Shown: positions 1 to 9,739 of the stretch, piece by piece | Position numbering within the stretch: the stretch's first letter is position 1 | How the letters are laid out: every line of letters starts with the position of its first letter | Source of the DNA: Marinilabiliales bacterium | GTDB taxonomy: Bacteria > Bacteroidota > Bacteroidia > Bacteroidales > ML635J-15 | Length of the DNA stretch: 64,000 bases | Reading direction: 5' to 3' | Assembly: GCA_002869385.1 (NCBI GenBank) | Contig: PKTB01000024.1 | Location: 186,001 to 250,000 of the forward strand | The notes under the pieces: model-generated | Told to the model about the DNA's origin: nothing | The model's input: only the letters and a program-made list of their open reading frames with translations | Databases searched by the model: none | Translations under genes and position numbers: made by a program

Positions 1-196
1 TTGGCATATTCGCAGTATGTTTATACTGCAATTATATAACATGCAAAAACTGCGTTTTCCGTTATCGAGCGCTAACGGTGCTTAATGGTTGGTGATTTCT
101 GGTAAAGGTGTTATGCTTTAATGCAAAATATTCTATGATTTATATTACAAATAATTTATTCTCTTTGATTACATTTTTTTACTTATTACACAATAG
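1..196. other. Left-edge non-coding segment with a short palindrome
   Basis: No convincing gene is present here. The segment contains a perfect 6-bp inverted repeat, CCGTTA at 59-64 and TAACGG at 73-78, enclosing an 8-nt loop, and lies downstream of the minus-strand gene that ends at 197. It could be a recombination site or part of a terminator, but neither is proven. The short plus-strand frame at 108-302 overlaps the end of the neighbouring gene and is very AT-rich, so I do not regard it as coding. Confidence 0.4.
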
Positions 197-2510
197 CTAT
201 TCAATACCTTTTTTAATACGCTGTTCTTTTTCTTCTTTTACTTCATATATTAACTTATCAAAATCAGTAAAAAGTTCATCACTAACATTTTTATTTATAT
301 AAAAGTTTTCAACTTCGCGAAGTAAAATATCAATTACTGTCTCAAATAATTCTTGTTTAGTAAAAATTGATTTAAACGTTTCAATATCATTTTCTTCTTC
401 ACTATAATGTGATGTTAATTTATAAAATACATCATCAATAACAGCTTCTCCTTCAGTTTCATCAGGTAAAATAATCTGATTTTTCTTTATTTGGTGTATT
501 TCATTATCTCTTATCTCAGCAAGTCTATTGGTATATTCCAAACCTATTTCATCATTTGGATTCAAAATCCATGTAATAGAGTCTATTAAACTATGTGTAT
601 TTCCAATAATTTCATCTGAAACTAATGCTAATAATTCTCTAGTTACAGTTTCAGAATCTATTGAAAAATCCAACATTGCATAATGATCAATCAATTTGCT
701 TGGAGTAAAAAGAAACCACCTTTGACAATTTGGGTAATCCTGAAAATATTTACTTCTAACTTTAAAAAATGTTTTATCCCAACTTATAAAAATAGGTTGT
801 AATGGATGAGTTTCAACATCGTTATCAGATAGAAATTCTGTCATAATAGCATCATTATTAAGGCTAAATTTTGTTTTGAAACGATTACTCGCAATAAGTT
901 CCTTTTGAAATAATTCCTGTGTCTTATTTAAATCATATCTTTTCTTAATGATATGTTTATCAATTCCAACATTATTAAGATAATATTCAACTTTTGAAAG
1001 GATCGATTTTCTATTACTATTCTTTTCAAAGCCAAAATCTTTTAAAAAATCTGTAAATGTTTTGTTTTCTATAATGCAATTTTCATTAAGAAACAAATAA
1101 AAATTGTAGAAAACATTTCTAGATAATCCAAGTTTTTGAAATGATGGTAAATTAGTAAATGGAATCAAAGAGATTGCATCTTCAATATGATTTCCAATTT
1201 CCCAAACATAGTTTTCAACGATATTTAAATTAATATCATTAGCTTTTAAATATTCTATTAAACTCTTTGCTATTTGAAAATAATACTGTTTGTTTTCACA
1301 TTTTGGCTTATAAAAATAGCATAAAATATATAATGCTATTTGAGTATCTAAAAAAATCTTCTTCTTTGTATTGACATACCTTTCTATACTTTCATAATTT
1401 GTCGTTTCACCAAAAACCTTACTAGCACAAAATTTTTGAATAAATTTATTTTCTTGACAAAACTTTAGTAATTCTACTGCTAATTTTTTAGCTAATAACT
1501 CATCTTCAACTTTACTTTCAATAAAAGTTTTAAATTCTCTTGAAATGCTTGCTAAATCTGATGTTTCTGATGTTAATAATTATGTAATTACATTTGAATT
1601 AAAATTTTCTGTATATATTTTCTTTAATTGTAATACAAATTCAGCAACTTCATGCTTTAATCCATATGTATCAAGAATGTTCGATATTTCACTTAAAAGT
1701 ATTTCTTCTTCCAGATCATATTTTTTGAATAGATTTCTAATTTTTATTTCTTCATCTGGATGAAGTATATAATTGTGTTTATCTTTACTTTTTATTATTT
1801 TGTGTTGAGTTGTTAGCTGTGCTATTAGTTTCTCATAGAATACTAAATTATCTTTTGCATTGAACTTTTCAGCACATGATTCAATAATTGACTCTTTTTC
1901 CATTTTCTCTTTTTCAAAGAGAAGTTGTAAAACAAATGCTTCAACAATTTGTTTTCGAATATCAGATGATTTCCCAAATCCTATTAAATCCATGATAAGA
2001 TTTTTATCATTATCATTAAATGGAGTTACTATTTGACTTATATCATTAAATTTATAGATTGCTCTTTGAATCTCTACATAGTCCTCAGATTCTTCAGCTA
2101 TTCTATTAGCATCAATTAGTTCCAAATTTATCCCGTATTCATTAAATGCTAATCTTTCATATTTTATTATTACTTTGTTAGTCAAGCACTTTGAATAAAA
2201 AAACATAAGTTTATTTTCGTACCCATACTCTTCTTTATTATTCTTAGCTTTTTCTAAATCTTCCTTGATTTTTTTATCAAATTGTTTTTTTTCTTGATTA
2301 GTTGAAGATCTTTGTGTTGTTAGCTGGAATTGAATTTTCAAGCCATTAAAATCAAAAACTTTTATATCCAAACCACTGTCATCTTTGCCATCTGTATTAA
2401 TTACACTTGTGAAATTTAATATCTCTTTCAAATATATTTTCACAACTTTATCAAACTCTTTCTTTTCTAATGCATTGATTAAATCAATTAGTAGTTTTTT
2501 TTTTTGACAT
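197..2510 (-). pseudogene. Nuclease/PIN-like defence protein, broken by an A11 frameshift and one in-frame TAA
   Basis: One reading frame runs from 197 to about 2450 on the minus strand, interrupted only by TAA at 1580-1582; translation continues in the same frame on both sides (LLTSETSD follows the stop). A good ATG at 2508-2510 (MSKKK) is one base out of frame because of an 11-A run (T11 at 2495-2505); with ten A the product would be about 770 aa. The N-terminal part (SGLDIKVFDFNGLKIQFQLT) resembles the D...QxQ core of restriction-endonuclease-like or SMEK-type domains in defence proteins. The C-terminal half has PIN-like features: KKKIFLDT, acidic residues in VENYVWEIGNHIED, and SWDKTFF. 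This domain reading is an inference from motifs. The position beside other restriction genes supports a defence role. Confidence 0.55.
2495..2505. repeat. T11/A11 homopolymer at the start of the defence gene
   Basis: Eleven consecutive T (A on the coding strand) begin at the second codon of the minus-strand gene starting at 2510. The run puts the ATG out of frame with the rest of the gene; ten A would restore it. Such tracts are classic slippage sites, so this may be a phase-variable switch or simply a length error. Confidence 0.8.
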
Positions 2511-2783
2511 ATGTAATAAATTTTATTGAGAAGTTTATACTTCGATTTACAATTAATTATGATTTGTTTTAATCACTTAATAAATGTAAATCAATTAATT
2601 GTAAATATACAAAAGCTATATTAAAACATAACATGAATTTAAAAAAAAGAGTATATTCTTTATTAACTATCTCAACACAAAAACGCCCTAATCATCTCCA
2701 TACCGACTCTTAAGCAAATTATTGTTTCAAATGAAAAAAATGAAACAATGTTGCTTATAGGTCGGCATAAAACTATTAAATTT

Positions 2784-2966
2784 TTAACATAAGAATTCTT
2801 TTATAAGTTTCACTTGTTTTGGCAACAGCACTCTTAGTCTTTTTTTACCTGGGCACATTTCGAGGAGTTGTTTGCGGATTGGTTTAAGCCAGTTGTAAAT
2901 TGTGCGGGGTGTAGTTTCGTAATAATCAGCTAGTTCCTGGAGGGTGTATGTTGGTTTGGTTTCCAT
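2784..2966 (-). CDS. Small helix-turn-helix DNA-binding protein
   Basis: This is a 60-residue protein beginning METKPTYTLQELADYYETTP. The segment TLQELADYYETTPRTIYNWL is a clear helix-turn-helix of the MerR/excisionase style, in which a recognition helix follows a short turn. The C-terminus is basic (PGKKRLRVLLPKQVK). I chose the ATG at 2964-2966 because the upstream extension (MHFDIICLHFIFVS) looks non-coding and would run into the promoter region shared with the divergent gene at 3085. A small regulator or recombination directionality factor is plausible; the target is unknown. Confidence 0.6.
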   Translation of the reverse strand: METKPTYTLQELADYYETTPRTIYNWLKPIRKQLLEMCPGKKRLRVLLPKQVKLIKEFLC

Positions 2967-3084
2967 ACTAACAAATATAAAGTGTAAGCAAATTATATCA
3001 AAATGCAAAGGGATAGCAAGTAATGCAATCGGGACAAGTAAGGTAGAATCTGGAGCTTTCAGACTTAACTTTACCCTAAAAAAG

Positions 3085-3582
3085 ATGACAGATTTATATA
3101 TTGATCTCGAATGGTTTTTTAACCAAGAGCTGTTTTTAGTCGGTTACGCATACTCAATTACAAACCACGGACAACTTTACGATGAAAGCCTAAATATTGA
3201 TAATATTATTCGAATGCTTCAACCGGTTGACGGGTATATTTACTTTTATGGCCCGGATATTGAGATGCTTGAGAAATCCACAGGCCTCGATATTCGCAAC
3301 AACTTCAAATGTGTTAACCTCCTAAAAGTATTTCGGGATATTATGCCCGGAATGGACTCCTATAAACTCGCATATTTCGAAGAAATGTTTGAAATCAAAC
3401 GCTCACAACGCCAATACAAATCCAATATCTTCAAACTCTCCGAAGACTGGAACAATCCCTACAAAAAACAACATGTCCTCAAATACAATATGGAGGATGT
3501 GATAAACCTTGTTCGCCTAAAACGTGAAATTTTTGGGCTGTATGGTATTGGTGAAGTATATTTGGAGGGGGTGAGGTGGTGA
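3085..3582 (+). CDS. YprB-like ribonuclease H-fold (DEDD-type) protein
   Basis: The protein has 165 residues when started at the ATG at 3085-3087 (MTDLYIDLEW). A D-x-E pair sits at residues 7 and 9 (YIDLEWF), a further Asp in YFYGPDIEMLE near residue 60, and a late YNMEDVINLVRLKR near residue 135. This order matches the acidic residues of DEDD/RNase H-like exonucleases, in particular the YprB (RNase_H_2) family, where a YN-x2-DV motif is typical. The longer upstream frame to 2944 overlaps the divergent HTH gene and has no family-like sequence. Its role beside restriction genes is unknown; nuclease activity is inferred from residues only. Confidence 0.6.
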   Translation: MTDLYIDLEWFFNQELFLVGYAYSITNHGQLYDESLNIDNIIRMLQPVDGYIYFYGPDIEMLEKSTGLDIRNNFKCVNLLKVFRDIMPGMDSYKLAYFEEMFEIKRSQRQYKSNIFKLSEDWNNPYKKQHVLKYNMEDVINLVRLKREIFGLYGIGEVYLEGVRW

Positions 3583-3585
3583 AGG

Positions 3586-4347
3586 TTATATTATTTTTTT
3601 ACATTCACTTTTAACCAAACACTTATCACATTCTGGATTCCTTGGATGACACCATTCTCGACCAATCTCCCAACAAGAAAAATCAATAATACCTGGGAAT
3701 TCAGGATATAGTTCTCTGGCTTTATAAATAATCATTTCATTACTAGCAGCATCTGGCACAAATCCCATTCTTTTCATAACTCTTCTTATGTGAACATCAG
3801 GCGAAATATCGATTGAATAATAATCAGAAAATTCAATTCTAAACTGTCGAGCCAAAATGTTTGCTGCCATTGTTGCGATTTTAACGCCGCTACCCTTAAA
3901 TTCAAGAAAACGATAAACGACTGTTGAACTTGATGGTTTATTCTCCCATATTTTAGCAGCATTACCACTATATTTATTGTAAATATCTTGAATGCCACAG
4001 TAAAATACATCTGCCATTATATCATTAAACCTATGAAGTTTTTTTTCTGAGAAAATTTTTTGATATTCGTTTGCCTTTACTTTTGCAAGATCCTCAATTT
4101 TAAAAGTTCCTAGAATCGATTTTATTTTAGAAGGAATTAACCAAGCAATTTCTGCCTTTATCTGCCTATCCATCAAACAAGACAATACAAAAGAATGTGG
4201 ATAATTCTGCAAATCATTTAAAAAAAGATTTGTTTCATCATCCTTAACGAAATGAACAATTTGTGAATCAATTTTAGCAAAACGTGATTTTGCGATTTCA
4301 ACAATTAAGTCTGTTTTTGTATTGTCCGTTCTACTGTATTGTTTCAT
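3586..4347 (-). CDS. Endonuclease III-like HhH-GPD DNA glycosylase/AP lyase with an iron-sulfur cluster
   Basis: The protein has 253 residues. A helix-hairpin-helix segment (EFKGSGVKIATMAANIL, about residue 150) contains a Lys where endonuclease III has its catalytic lysine, followed by SPDVHIRR near residue 184 with the catalytic-type Asp. The C-terminus carries Cys-x6-Cys-x2-Cys-x5-Cys (WCHPRNPECDKCLVKSEC), the exact [4Fe-4S] spacing of the endonuclease III family. The N-terminal about 90 residues are not typical of Nth, so this is a divergent accessory member rather than the housekeeping copy. It ends 3 bp from the convergent RNase H-like gene and lies downstream of a GmrSD-like gene on the same strand, so a role in restriction or base-specific defence is possible. 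Confidence 0.7.
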   Translation of the reverse strand: MKQYSRTDNTKTDLIVEIAKSRFAKIDSQIVHFVKDDETNLFLNDLQNYPHSFVLSCLMDRQIKAEIAWLIPSKIKSILGTFKIEDLAKVKANEYQKIFSEKKLHRFNDIMADVFYCGIQDIYNKYSGNAAKIWENKPSSSTVVYRFLEFKGSGVKIATMAANILARQFRIEFSDYYSIDISPDVHIRRVMKRMGFVPDAASNEMIIYKARELYPEFPGIIDFSCWEIGREWCHPRNPECDKCLVKSECKKII

Positions 4348-4409
4348 ATGATTGAGTAATTAGTTCAATAGATATCACTTAATTCCAATTGTTTTCCTTC
4401 GCAAAGAGT

Positions 4410-6179
4410 TTATATTGCTTTAGATATTAATGAAGCTCTTTTATCAATGAATTTCTCAAAATCATTCTTGATTTTTTCGTTCTTTTCGTCTTCAGTAAGT
4501 CCTTCATAACCACCATTAGCTAACTCATCTATTTGAATTACATGACTCTTTAGTCTATGATTAACAACATCTTTACTTGTCCAATTATATCTTTCTTCAA
4601 GATAAGTAAGAGGATCTTTGCGACCGATAGATCTATTTGTCGTATTGGTTATAAGAGAACAATTCAAAGCAAGAAAGCTATCAATTTCAGCTTCTTTTAG
4701 TAAAGCATCTGGGTAAATATGATGATACTCCCTTTTTTGCAGATGTTCTCTAGAGACTCTTTGACCATCAGCAAAATCATAAGCTCCCAAATAGTTAGTT
4801 ATAGCTAAAATTGCTCTTCCAAGAACGTTTTCGCCTTTTGGCCATTTTACTATTTTTAACTCTTCTTTATCTACAATTTTATATTCATTTGAGAAAACAG
4901 GAACATCCTCTAATTTGTATTTGTTTCCATTTTCTTTATTTACATTATTAAAAATATTCTTAATTATTTTATAATCTCCAAAAGCTCTCGAAGCAGTTGA
5001 ATTCTCATATCTTTCAGTAAAAAATGCTCTCCAAATATATTTTTTTAATATCAATTCTAATGCTCCTCTTTTATCTCCTGATTCAGGAATATGAGTATAT
5101 AATGATGCAATGACAGCTAAAACTGCATTAGTTGGTAACCTCTGTTTATCATATATACCTTGAGATTCCATAAAAATTGCCATTTCTTTTAGACCGTATA
5201 CTAATTTATCCCATTTTTCAATCATCACAGACTTGTCCATTTCAAGCATACCTTTCTGATTTGGAATTTTATCTTGCAATAATGCTGATGTCATTAAAAT
5301 TAGTCCAGATAATTCAAAGTAGTTTTTAATTTTTGGATAAATAACATCAATGTCATTTTCAAGGTCATGTAAAGATTCACCTTTTTTACCTTCAACTTCA
5401 GCAACAATAATATCATATAATGATAATGGTTTACTATTGGTATTCATATTGATGAAAACATTTAAAGCAGTTTCTTTAGGTGTTGTTTCAGGTAATGCTA
5501 GGAATGGTAAATTATAATGCGATATAATTTCTCTCAATTCTACAATTTTTGCTTTTAATTTCTCCTTATTACTAAAATATTCCTTTAGACTTTTAGCATA
5601 ATCAACATCATTTTCATCAATTTTTTCTGATTGTAATGCAGCATCAATCCAATCATCAATTTCAACTTGTATGTCTCCAGGTTTTAATAAGTTGCTTGGT
5701 AATAATCCTCTATTAAAACACTCATTAGGTTTATCAGCCCATAAAGGAAACTTTCTATCTTTATTTGGCCATCTAGTTTGGCAATAACCAGTTATCTCAT
5801 CAAAATGTAATGAATCATCGACATTGTCAAATTCAGGAACATAAACAAAATAAGTTTCCCATTCATAATTGTTATGCATCATTCTCCAGAAAGCAGTTAG
5901 TCTTTGCTGGCCATCTAGCAAATGTTCTGTTACACGACCATTAGTTTCTGGTGCTGACTCAAGATAACGATCAACAAACTTCACTTCTTCACCAACATTT
6001 AGTACTAGAGTAATTCCTAATGGAAGGTTGTTAACAGCAACTGATAATATACTAGAAATTCGTTTTCTATCCCAAGCCTCATACCTTTGAAATCTTGGTA
6101 ACTTTATTTCACCTGTTTTAATCTTCCTAAACCATTCTTCTAATTCACGGTCTGTTGCTTTAATTGATTTTATTGCCAT
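4410..6179 (-). CDS. GmrSD-type DUF262-DUF1524 restriction protein
   Basis: The product has 589 residues. The N-terminal part carries the DUF262 signature: LPRFQRYEAWDRKRISSIL, and HLLDGQQRLTAFWRMMHNN near residue 90 (DGQQRLT is the nucleotide-binding ParB/sulfiredoxin-like motif). The C-terminal part carries a His-Me finger of the DUF1524 type, KREYHHIYPDALL, near residue 485, followed by LNCSLITNTTNRSIGRKDP. Fused DUF262-DUF1524 proteins are the GmrSD/BrxU class of type IV enzymes, which use NTP and cleave modified DNA. All key motifs are present, so the gene looks intact. It is preceded by a 172-bp gap from hsdR on the same strand, where no complete gene is visible. Confidence 0.85.
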   Translation of the reverse strand: MAIKSIKATDRELEEWFRKIKTGEIKLPRFQRYEAWDRKRISSILSVAVNNLPLGITLVLNVGEEVKFVDRYLESAPETNGRVTEHLLDGQQRLTAFWRMMHNNYEWETYFVYVPEFDNVDDSLHFDEITGYCQTRWPNKDRKFPLWADKPNECFNRGLLPSNLLKPGDIQVEIDDWIDAALQSEKIDENDVDYAKSLKEYFSNKEKLKAKIVELREIISHYNLPFLALPETTPKETALNVFINMNTNSKPLSLYDIIVAEVEGKKGESLHDLENDIDVIYPKIKNYFELSGLILMTSALLQDKIPNQKGMLEMDKSVMIEKWDKLVYGLKEMAIFMESQGIYDKQRLPTNAVLAVIASLYTHIPESGDKRGALELILKKYIWRAFFTERYENSTASRAFGDYKIIKNIFNNVNKENGNKYKLEDVPVFSNEYKIVDKEELKIVKWPKGENVLGRAILAITNYLGAYDFADGQRVSREHLQKREYHHIYPDALLKEAEIDSFLALNCSLITNTTNRSIGRKDPLTYLEERYNWTSKDVVNHRLKSHVIQIDELANGGYEGLTEDEKNEKIKNDFEKFIDKRASLISKAI

Positions 6180-6351
6180 ATAATACAGTTTTATATTCCT
6201 TTTCTACTTATTTTATTTTCATATTATAGTTAATACAAATACTTCTCAATAATCTTCAGTTTAAACTCATAAAATATATCTCTAGTGAAAAAAGAAGTTG
6301 AATTATCTCTTGCTGTTCTGTCATAATTGCAATATTATAAACTGATATTTT

Positions 6352-8811
6352 CTACGCCACTCTCTCATCATACAAGTGCTTTTGGAACTCTATAAACAAT
6401 TTGCTAATGTCCTGGACATCGCCTAAAACTCCAAGAGCATCTTCCAGTGATTGATATTTTGTCTGTAATAGAATTGTTAGTTTTTCCTGATCTAGTTCAC
6501 TAATTCCTGCCTCAATATATTTGGTGAGTACAAATTCGATAAATTCCTGTTGTTTATCGTTTAATAATGCGAATATTGAAGCTTTTGCTCTTGTGGCTCT
6601 TTCTTCTCTTGTAATTGGCTTAAAATCGCTATTAAATACATATTCCAGGACATCGAATAAGTCGCTCTTTTCTGCATTTATTAGTTTTTGTAAGGATTGC
6701 AACTCATCTTGTCCAAATCCAACATCATCGAGCTTTTGTAATAAAGTTTTACGTGTATCGGGTTTGCTCCATATTTTTCGTAATTCAGCTTCATCCTTAA
6801 ATAAATTTGGAAGTTCGCCAAATAGATTTTCAAGAAACTCTTGTGCTGATATAGGCTTTCCATCTGCATTCCAGAAAGAAGTAGAAATCATATGTTGTAT
6901 TTCTCTTTCCTTGCCATCTTTTAATTTGACTTTTACTTTTTTTGGACAAATGCATGGCCTCTGACCGCAAATATGACAAGGTTCCGGTGGTTCTTTTTCG
7001 CATACACATGGTAGTTGACCACATATCGGACATGGTTTTGGAGGAACTTTTTCGCAAATACAAGGAATTTCGCCACAAACAGAACATGGTTCTTCAGGTT
7101 GTGGTTCACCGTCCCACTCAGGATCTAAAAATCTTAGATATGCATCTACAAAATCATATATGGTAAAATATTCCTTACCTTCGAACAATCTTGTCCCACG
7201 TCCTACAATTTGCTTAAACTCAATTATTTGATTAACCGGACGCATCAGAATAATATTTCGAATGTTTCTGGCATCTACTCCAGTAGAAAGCTTTTGTGAA
7301 GTAGTAAGAATTGTAGGAATTGTTTTCTCATTATCCTGAAATTCTCTTAAGAACTGTTCGCCAATTTCTCCGTCATTTGCAGTTACACGAACACAATAAT
7401 TTGGATCGCTACTGTTTTTGTATTGATTTATTAAATCACGAACTGCAGCCGCATGATCCTGAGTTGCACAAAATACAATCGCTTTTTCGTTTTGATTGAT
7501 TTCGTCCATGAAAATCTGTACTCTTTTTGCTTCTCGTTCTTTAATTTCAATGATTCTGTTAAAATCTGATTCTTTATACAGTTTGCCTTCCTTAATTTCT
7601 CCTTCAAGTATATCGTCATCATCCGTATAAACATAATCATCTAATGTTGTTTTTATTCTTTTGACTTTGAAGGGAGTAAGGAAGCCATCGTTAATACCAT
7701 CTTTTAATGAATAGATATATACCGGTTCTCCAAAGTATCGATATGTATCAACATTGTCTTTTCTTTTTGGTGTGGCTGTTAAACCTAGTTGAACAGCAGG
7801 AGAGAAATAATCAAGAATCCCTCTCCAGTTACTTTCATCATTTGCACCACCTCTGTGACATTCATCAATAATAATAAGATCAAAGAAATCTTGTGGGTAT
7901 TGCCCAAAATTAAAATTTGCTGAATTATATGGGTGTTGATTCTCAGCAGCCATTGGCATACTTTCATTATCATTATCGGACTCTAAAGTATCGATTGCAG
8001 AAGTCATGAATGATTGAAAAATGGTAAAGAAGATGCTGCCATTTGTGGGAACTCTTCCTTTTTGTCTTATGTCTTTTGGTTTTATGCGAACCATTGCATC
8101 TTCCGGAAATGCAGAAAATGAATTAAAAGCCTGGTCAGCCAGAATGTTTCTATCTGCTAAAAACAATATCCTTGGTCTTCGTTTCGCATCTCTTTCTAAT
8201 GTCCAACGAGTTTGAAATAATTTCCAGGCAATTTGGAAAGCTATTGCTGTTTTTCCTGTGCCTGTTGCAAGTGTTAGAAGAATTCGAGTTTTGTTTTGAG
8301 CAATTGCCTCTAAAGTATTTCTAACAGCTATCTCCTGATAATATCTTAACTGCCAGGTTCCTGATTTATCTTCAAAAGGTATTTTATTGAACTTATCCCG
8401 CCAATCGTTTTGATCGCTGTATGTAAGTTCCCAAAGCTTTTCCGGTGTAGGAAAATTGAAAATAAGTTTTTCTTCACCGGTTTTCAAGCATATTTGATAA
8501 ATCTCTTTACCGTTTGTAGAGAAAGTATAATCAAGATTAAGTTTTTGAGCGTATAGTTTTGCCTGAGCAACACCTTCGCCTACAGCTAACTCGTTGCTCT
8601 TTGCCTCAATAACGGCAAGTTTTACGCCTTTGTAAACAAGGATATAATCTGCAATCAGAGGTTTTTTGCGACCTCCACCGACTTGTATTCTGCCATCTGT
8701 AATTTTACAGACATTTCGTTCTCGAAGTACTTTTGAATCCTCAATTACTCCCCAGCCACTGGCTTTAAGTTTAGTATCAATTAGTTCGGCTCTGGTTTCG
8801 GCTTCGTTCAT
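6352..8811 (-). CDS. hsdR: Type I restriction enzyme R subunit
   Basis: The protein has 819 residues and is the motor-nuclease of the type I system. The N-terminus has the PD-(D/E)xK core (ADYILVYKGVKLAVIEAKS, about residues 53-71). Helicase motifs follow: Walker A in TLATGTGKTAIAF near 182, DECH near 315, GLTATPKR, and QIVGRGTRLFEG. Between the helicase and the C-terminal EcoEI-type region lie three tandem Cys repeats (PCxxCGxxPCxC, about residues 574-622), probably metal-binding. It starts 9 bp after the AbiF stop and belongs to the operon hsdM-orf6N-hsdS-abiF-hsdR. The ATG start gives the normal MNEAETRAELID N-terminus. Confidence 0.93.
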   Translation of the reverse strand: MNEAETRAELIDTKLKASGWGVIEDSKVLRERNVCKITDGRIQVGGGRKKPLIADYILVYKGVKLAVIEAKSNELAVGEGVAQAKLYAQKLNLDYTFSTNGKEIYQICLKTGEEKLIFNFPTPEKLWELTYSDQNDWRDKFNKIPFEDKSGTWQLRYYQEIAVRNTLEAIAQNKTRILLTLATGTGKTAIAFQIAWKLFQTRWTLERDAKRRPRILFLADRNILADQAFNSFSAFPEDAMVRIKPKDIRQKGRVPTNGSIFFTIFQSFMTSAIDTLESDNDNESMPMAAENQHPYNSANFNFGQYPQDFFDLIIIDECHRGGANDESNWRGILDYFSPAVQLGLTATPKRKDNVDTYRYFGEPVYIYSLKDGINDGFLTPFKVKRIKTTLDDYVYTDDDDILEGEIKEGKLYKESDFNRIIEIKEREAKRVQIFMDEINQNEKAIVFCATQDHAAAVRDLINQYKNSSDPNYCVRVTANDGEIGEQFLREFQDNEKTIPTILTTSQKLSTGVDARNIRNIILMRPVNQIIEFKQIVGRGTRLFEGKEYFTIYDFVDAYLRFLDPEWDGEPQPEEPCSVCGEIPCICEKVPPKPCPICGQLPCVCEKEPPEPCHICGQRPCICPKKVKVKLKDGKEREIQHMISTSFWNADGKPISAQEFLENLFGELPNLFKDEAELRKIWSKPDTRKTLLQKLDDVGFGQDELQSLQKLINAEKSDLFDVLEYVFNSDFKPITREERATRAKASIFALLNDKQQEFIEFVLTKYIEAGISELDQEKLTILLQTKYQSLEDALGVLGDVQDISKLFIEFQKHLYDERVA

Positions 8812-8820
8812 GTTTTAAAA

Positions 8821-9720
8821 TTAAGAATTCCAAATTTCTTCTTTTTCCCAATTATCCGGGAATCCCATTTCTTTACAATTAACTAAATCACAATCTTTTA
8901 GTAATTGTTTTAACTCATACACAAAACTACTTTGTGGACTTATTATTCTTGTAATATAGTTTATGCAACAAAGTTGAGCATAAAGCTTATTATCGTATAT
9001 TTTAATATTATCAATAAATTTATAAGCCGTATTGTATGGGATTTTAGGAACAATTGTAAATCTACGATTCCATAAACGACTATTATGTGCACAGATATTT
9101 CTTAATCCGGCAAAAGCATGCATCCAACTTTCTAATATAATAGGATTTGGCAAACCAAATTCTTTGGCAACTTTTTTCTTTTCTTTTCCATTTTTAAGAT
9201 TTCCATACATCTTACTTAATAGTCCCATTGAAATAACTTCCAGACTCATCCAGGCAGGAGGATATACAGGTGTCGCATATTTGTTTTTATAATGTTCAAT
9301 AAACTTTTCTGATGAACGGTCAACTTCTTCGTAAAGAGAATTAATATTTTTATTAAAAAAATGATTATTACTGTACATTTGAGAGTCTTCGTGCCAATGA
9401 CTTCCATTTGCGAGTGAAAATTCATAAACGATTTTTGTTCTTAGTGCAATTTCAATTTTTTCAATAGCATTAAAAACAAGAATTCTTAATCTTCTATCAA
9501 AAATGTACAGATTGATAATATCTTCAAAAGACATATCTTTAATAAACTTGTGATTTGGATCGCTATTATCATGAAAAGAATAGGTGTATGCCCTAAGTCT
9601 GTAATAAATTATGTTTGATAGGTAATGAGCTGCTTTAGACTCATCTTCAAATCTTAAGCCTCTGGATTTTAGTTTATCGATTTGATCGGTTATAGAAAGC
9701 GGAGATTTGCTGTATTTCAT
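8821..9720 (-). CDS. abiF: AbiF/AbiD-type abortive infection protein (Abi_2 family, HEPN)
   Basis: The product has 299 residues when started at the ATG at 9718-9720 (MKYSKSPLSITDQID), the usual N-terminus of the family; the longer GTG-started frame to 9753 runs into the RNA structure upstream. Family features are IDKLKSRGLRFEDESKA, YYRLRAYTYSF, LYIFDRRLR, and the HEPN RNase motif R-x4-H at about residues 207-212 (RNICAHNSRLWNR). In known Abi_2 proteins the HEPN domain acts as an RNase that stops growth on phage infection, held in check by a cognate small RNA. It lies between hsdS and hsdR with its own promoter at 9800-9832 and a candidate antitoxin RNA at about 9740-9792. A GAGG Shine-Dalgarno-like run precedes the ATG. 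Confidence 0.9.
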   Translation of the reverse strand: MKYSKSPLSITDQIDKLKSRGLRFEDESKAAHYLSNIIYYRLRAYTYSFHDNSDPNHKFIKDMSFEDIINLYIFDRRLRILVFNAIEKIEIALRTKIVYEFSLANGSHWHEDSQMYSNNHFFNKNINSLYEEVDRSSEKFIEHYKNKYATPVYPPAWMSLEVISMGLLSKMYGNLKNGKEKKKVAKEFGLPNPIILESWMHAFAGLRNICAHNSRLWNRRFTIVPKIPYNTAYKFIDNIKIYDNKLYAQLCCINYITRIISPQSSFVYELKQLLKDCDLVNCKEMGFPDNWEKEEIWNS

Positions 9721-9739
9721 AAAACATGCCCTCCATATA

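Noticed and set aside
1..125. Integron attC site at the left edge (ATAAC ... GTTAT flanks with an inner palindrome)
   Set aside because: The inner arms next to the supposed R boxes are not complementary and only five bases of the outer arms pair.
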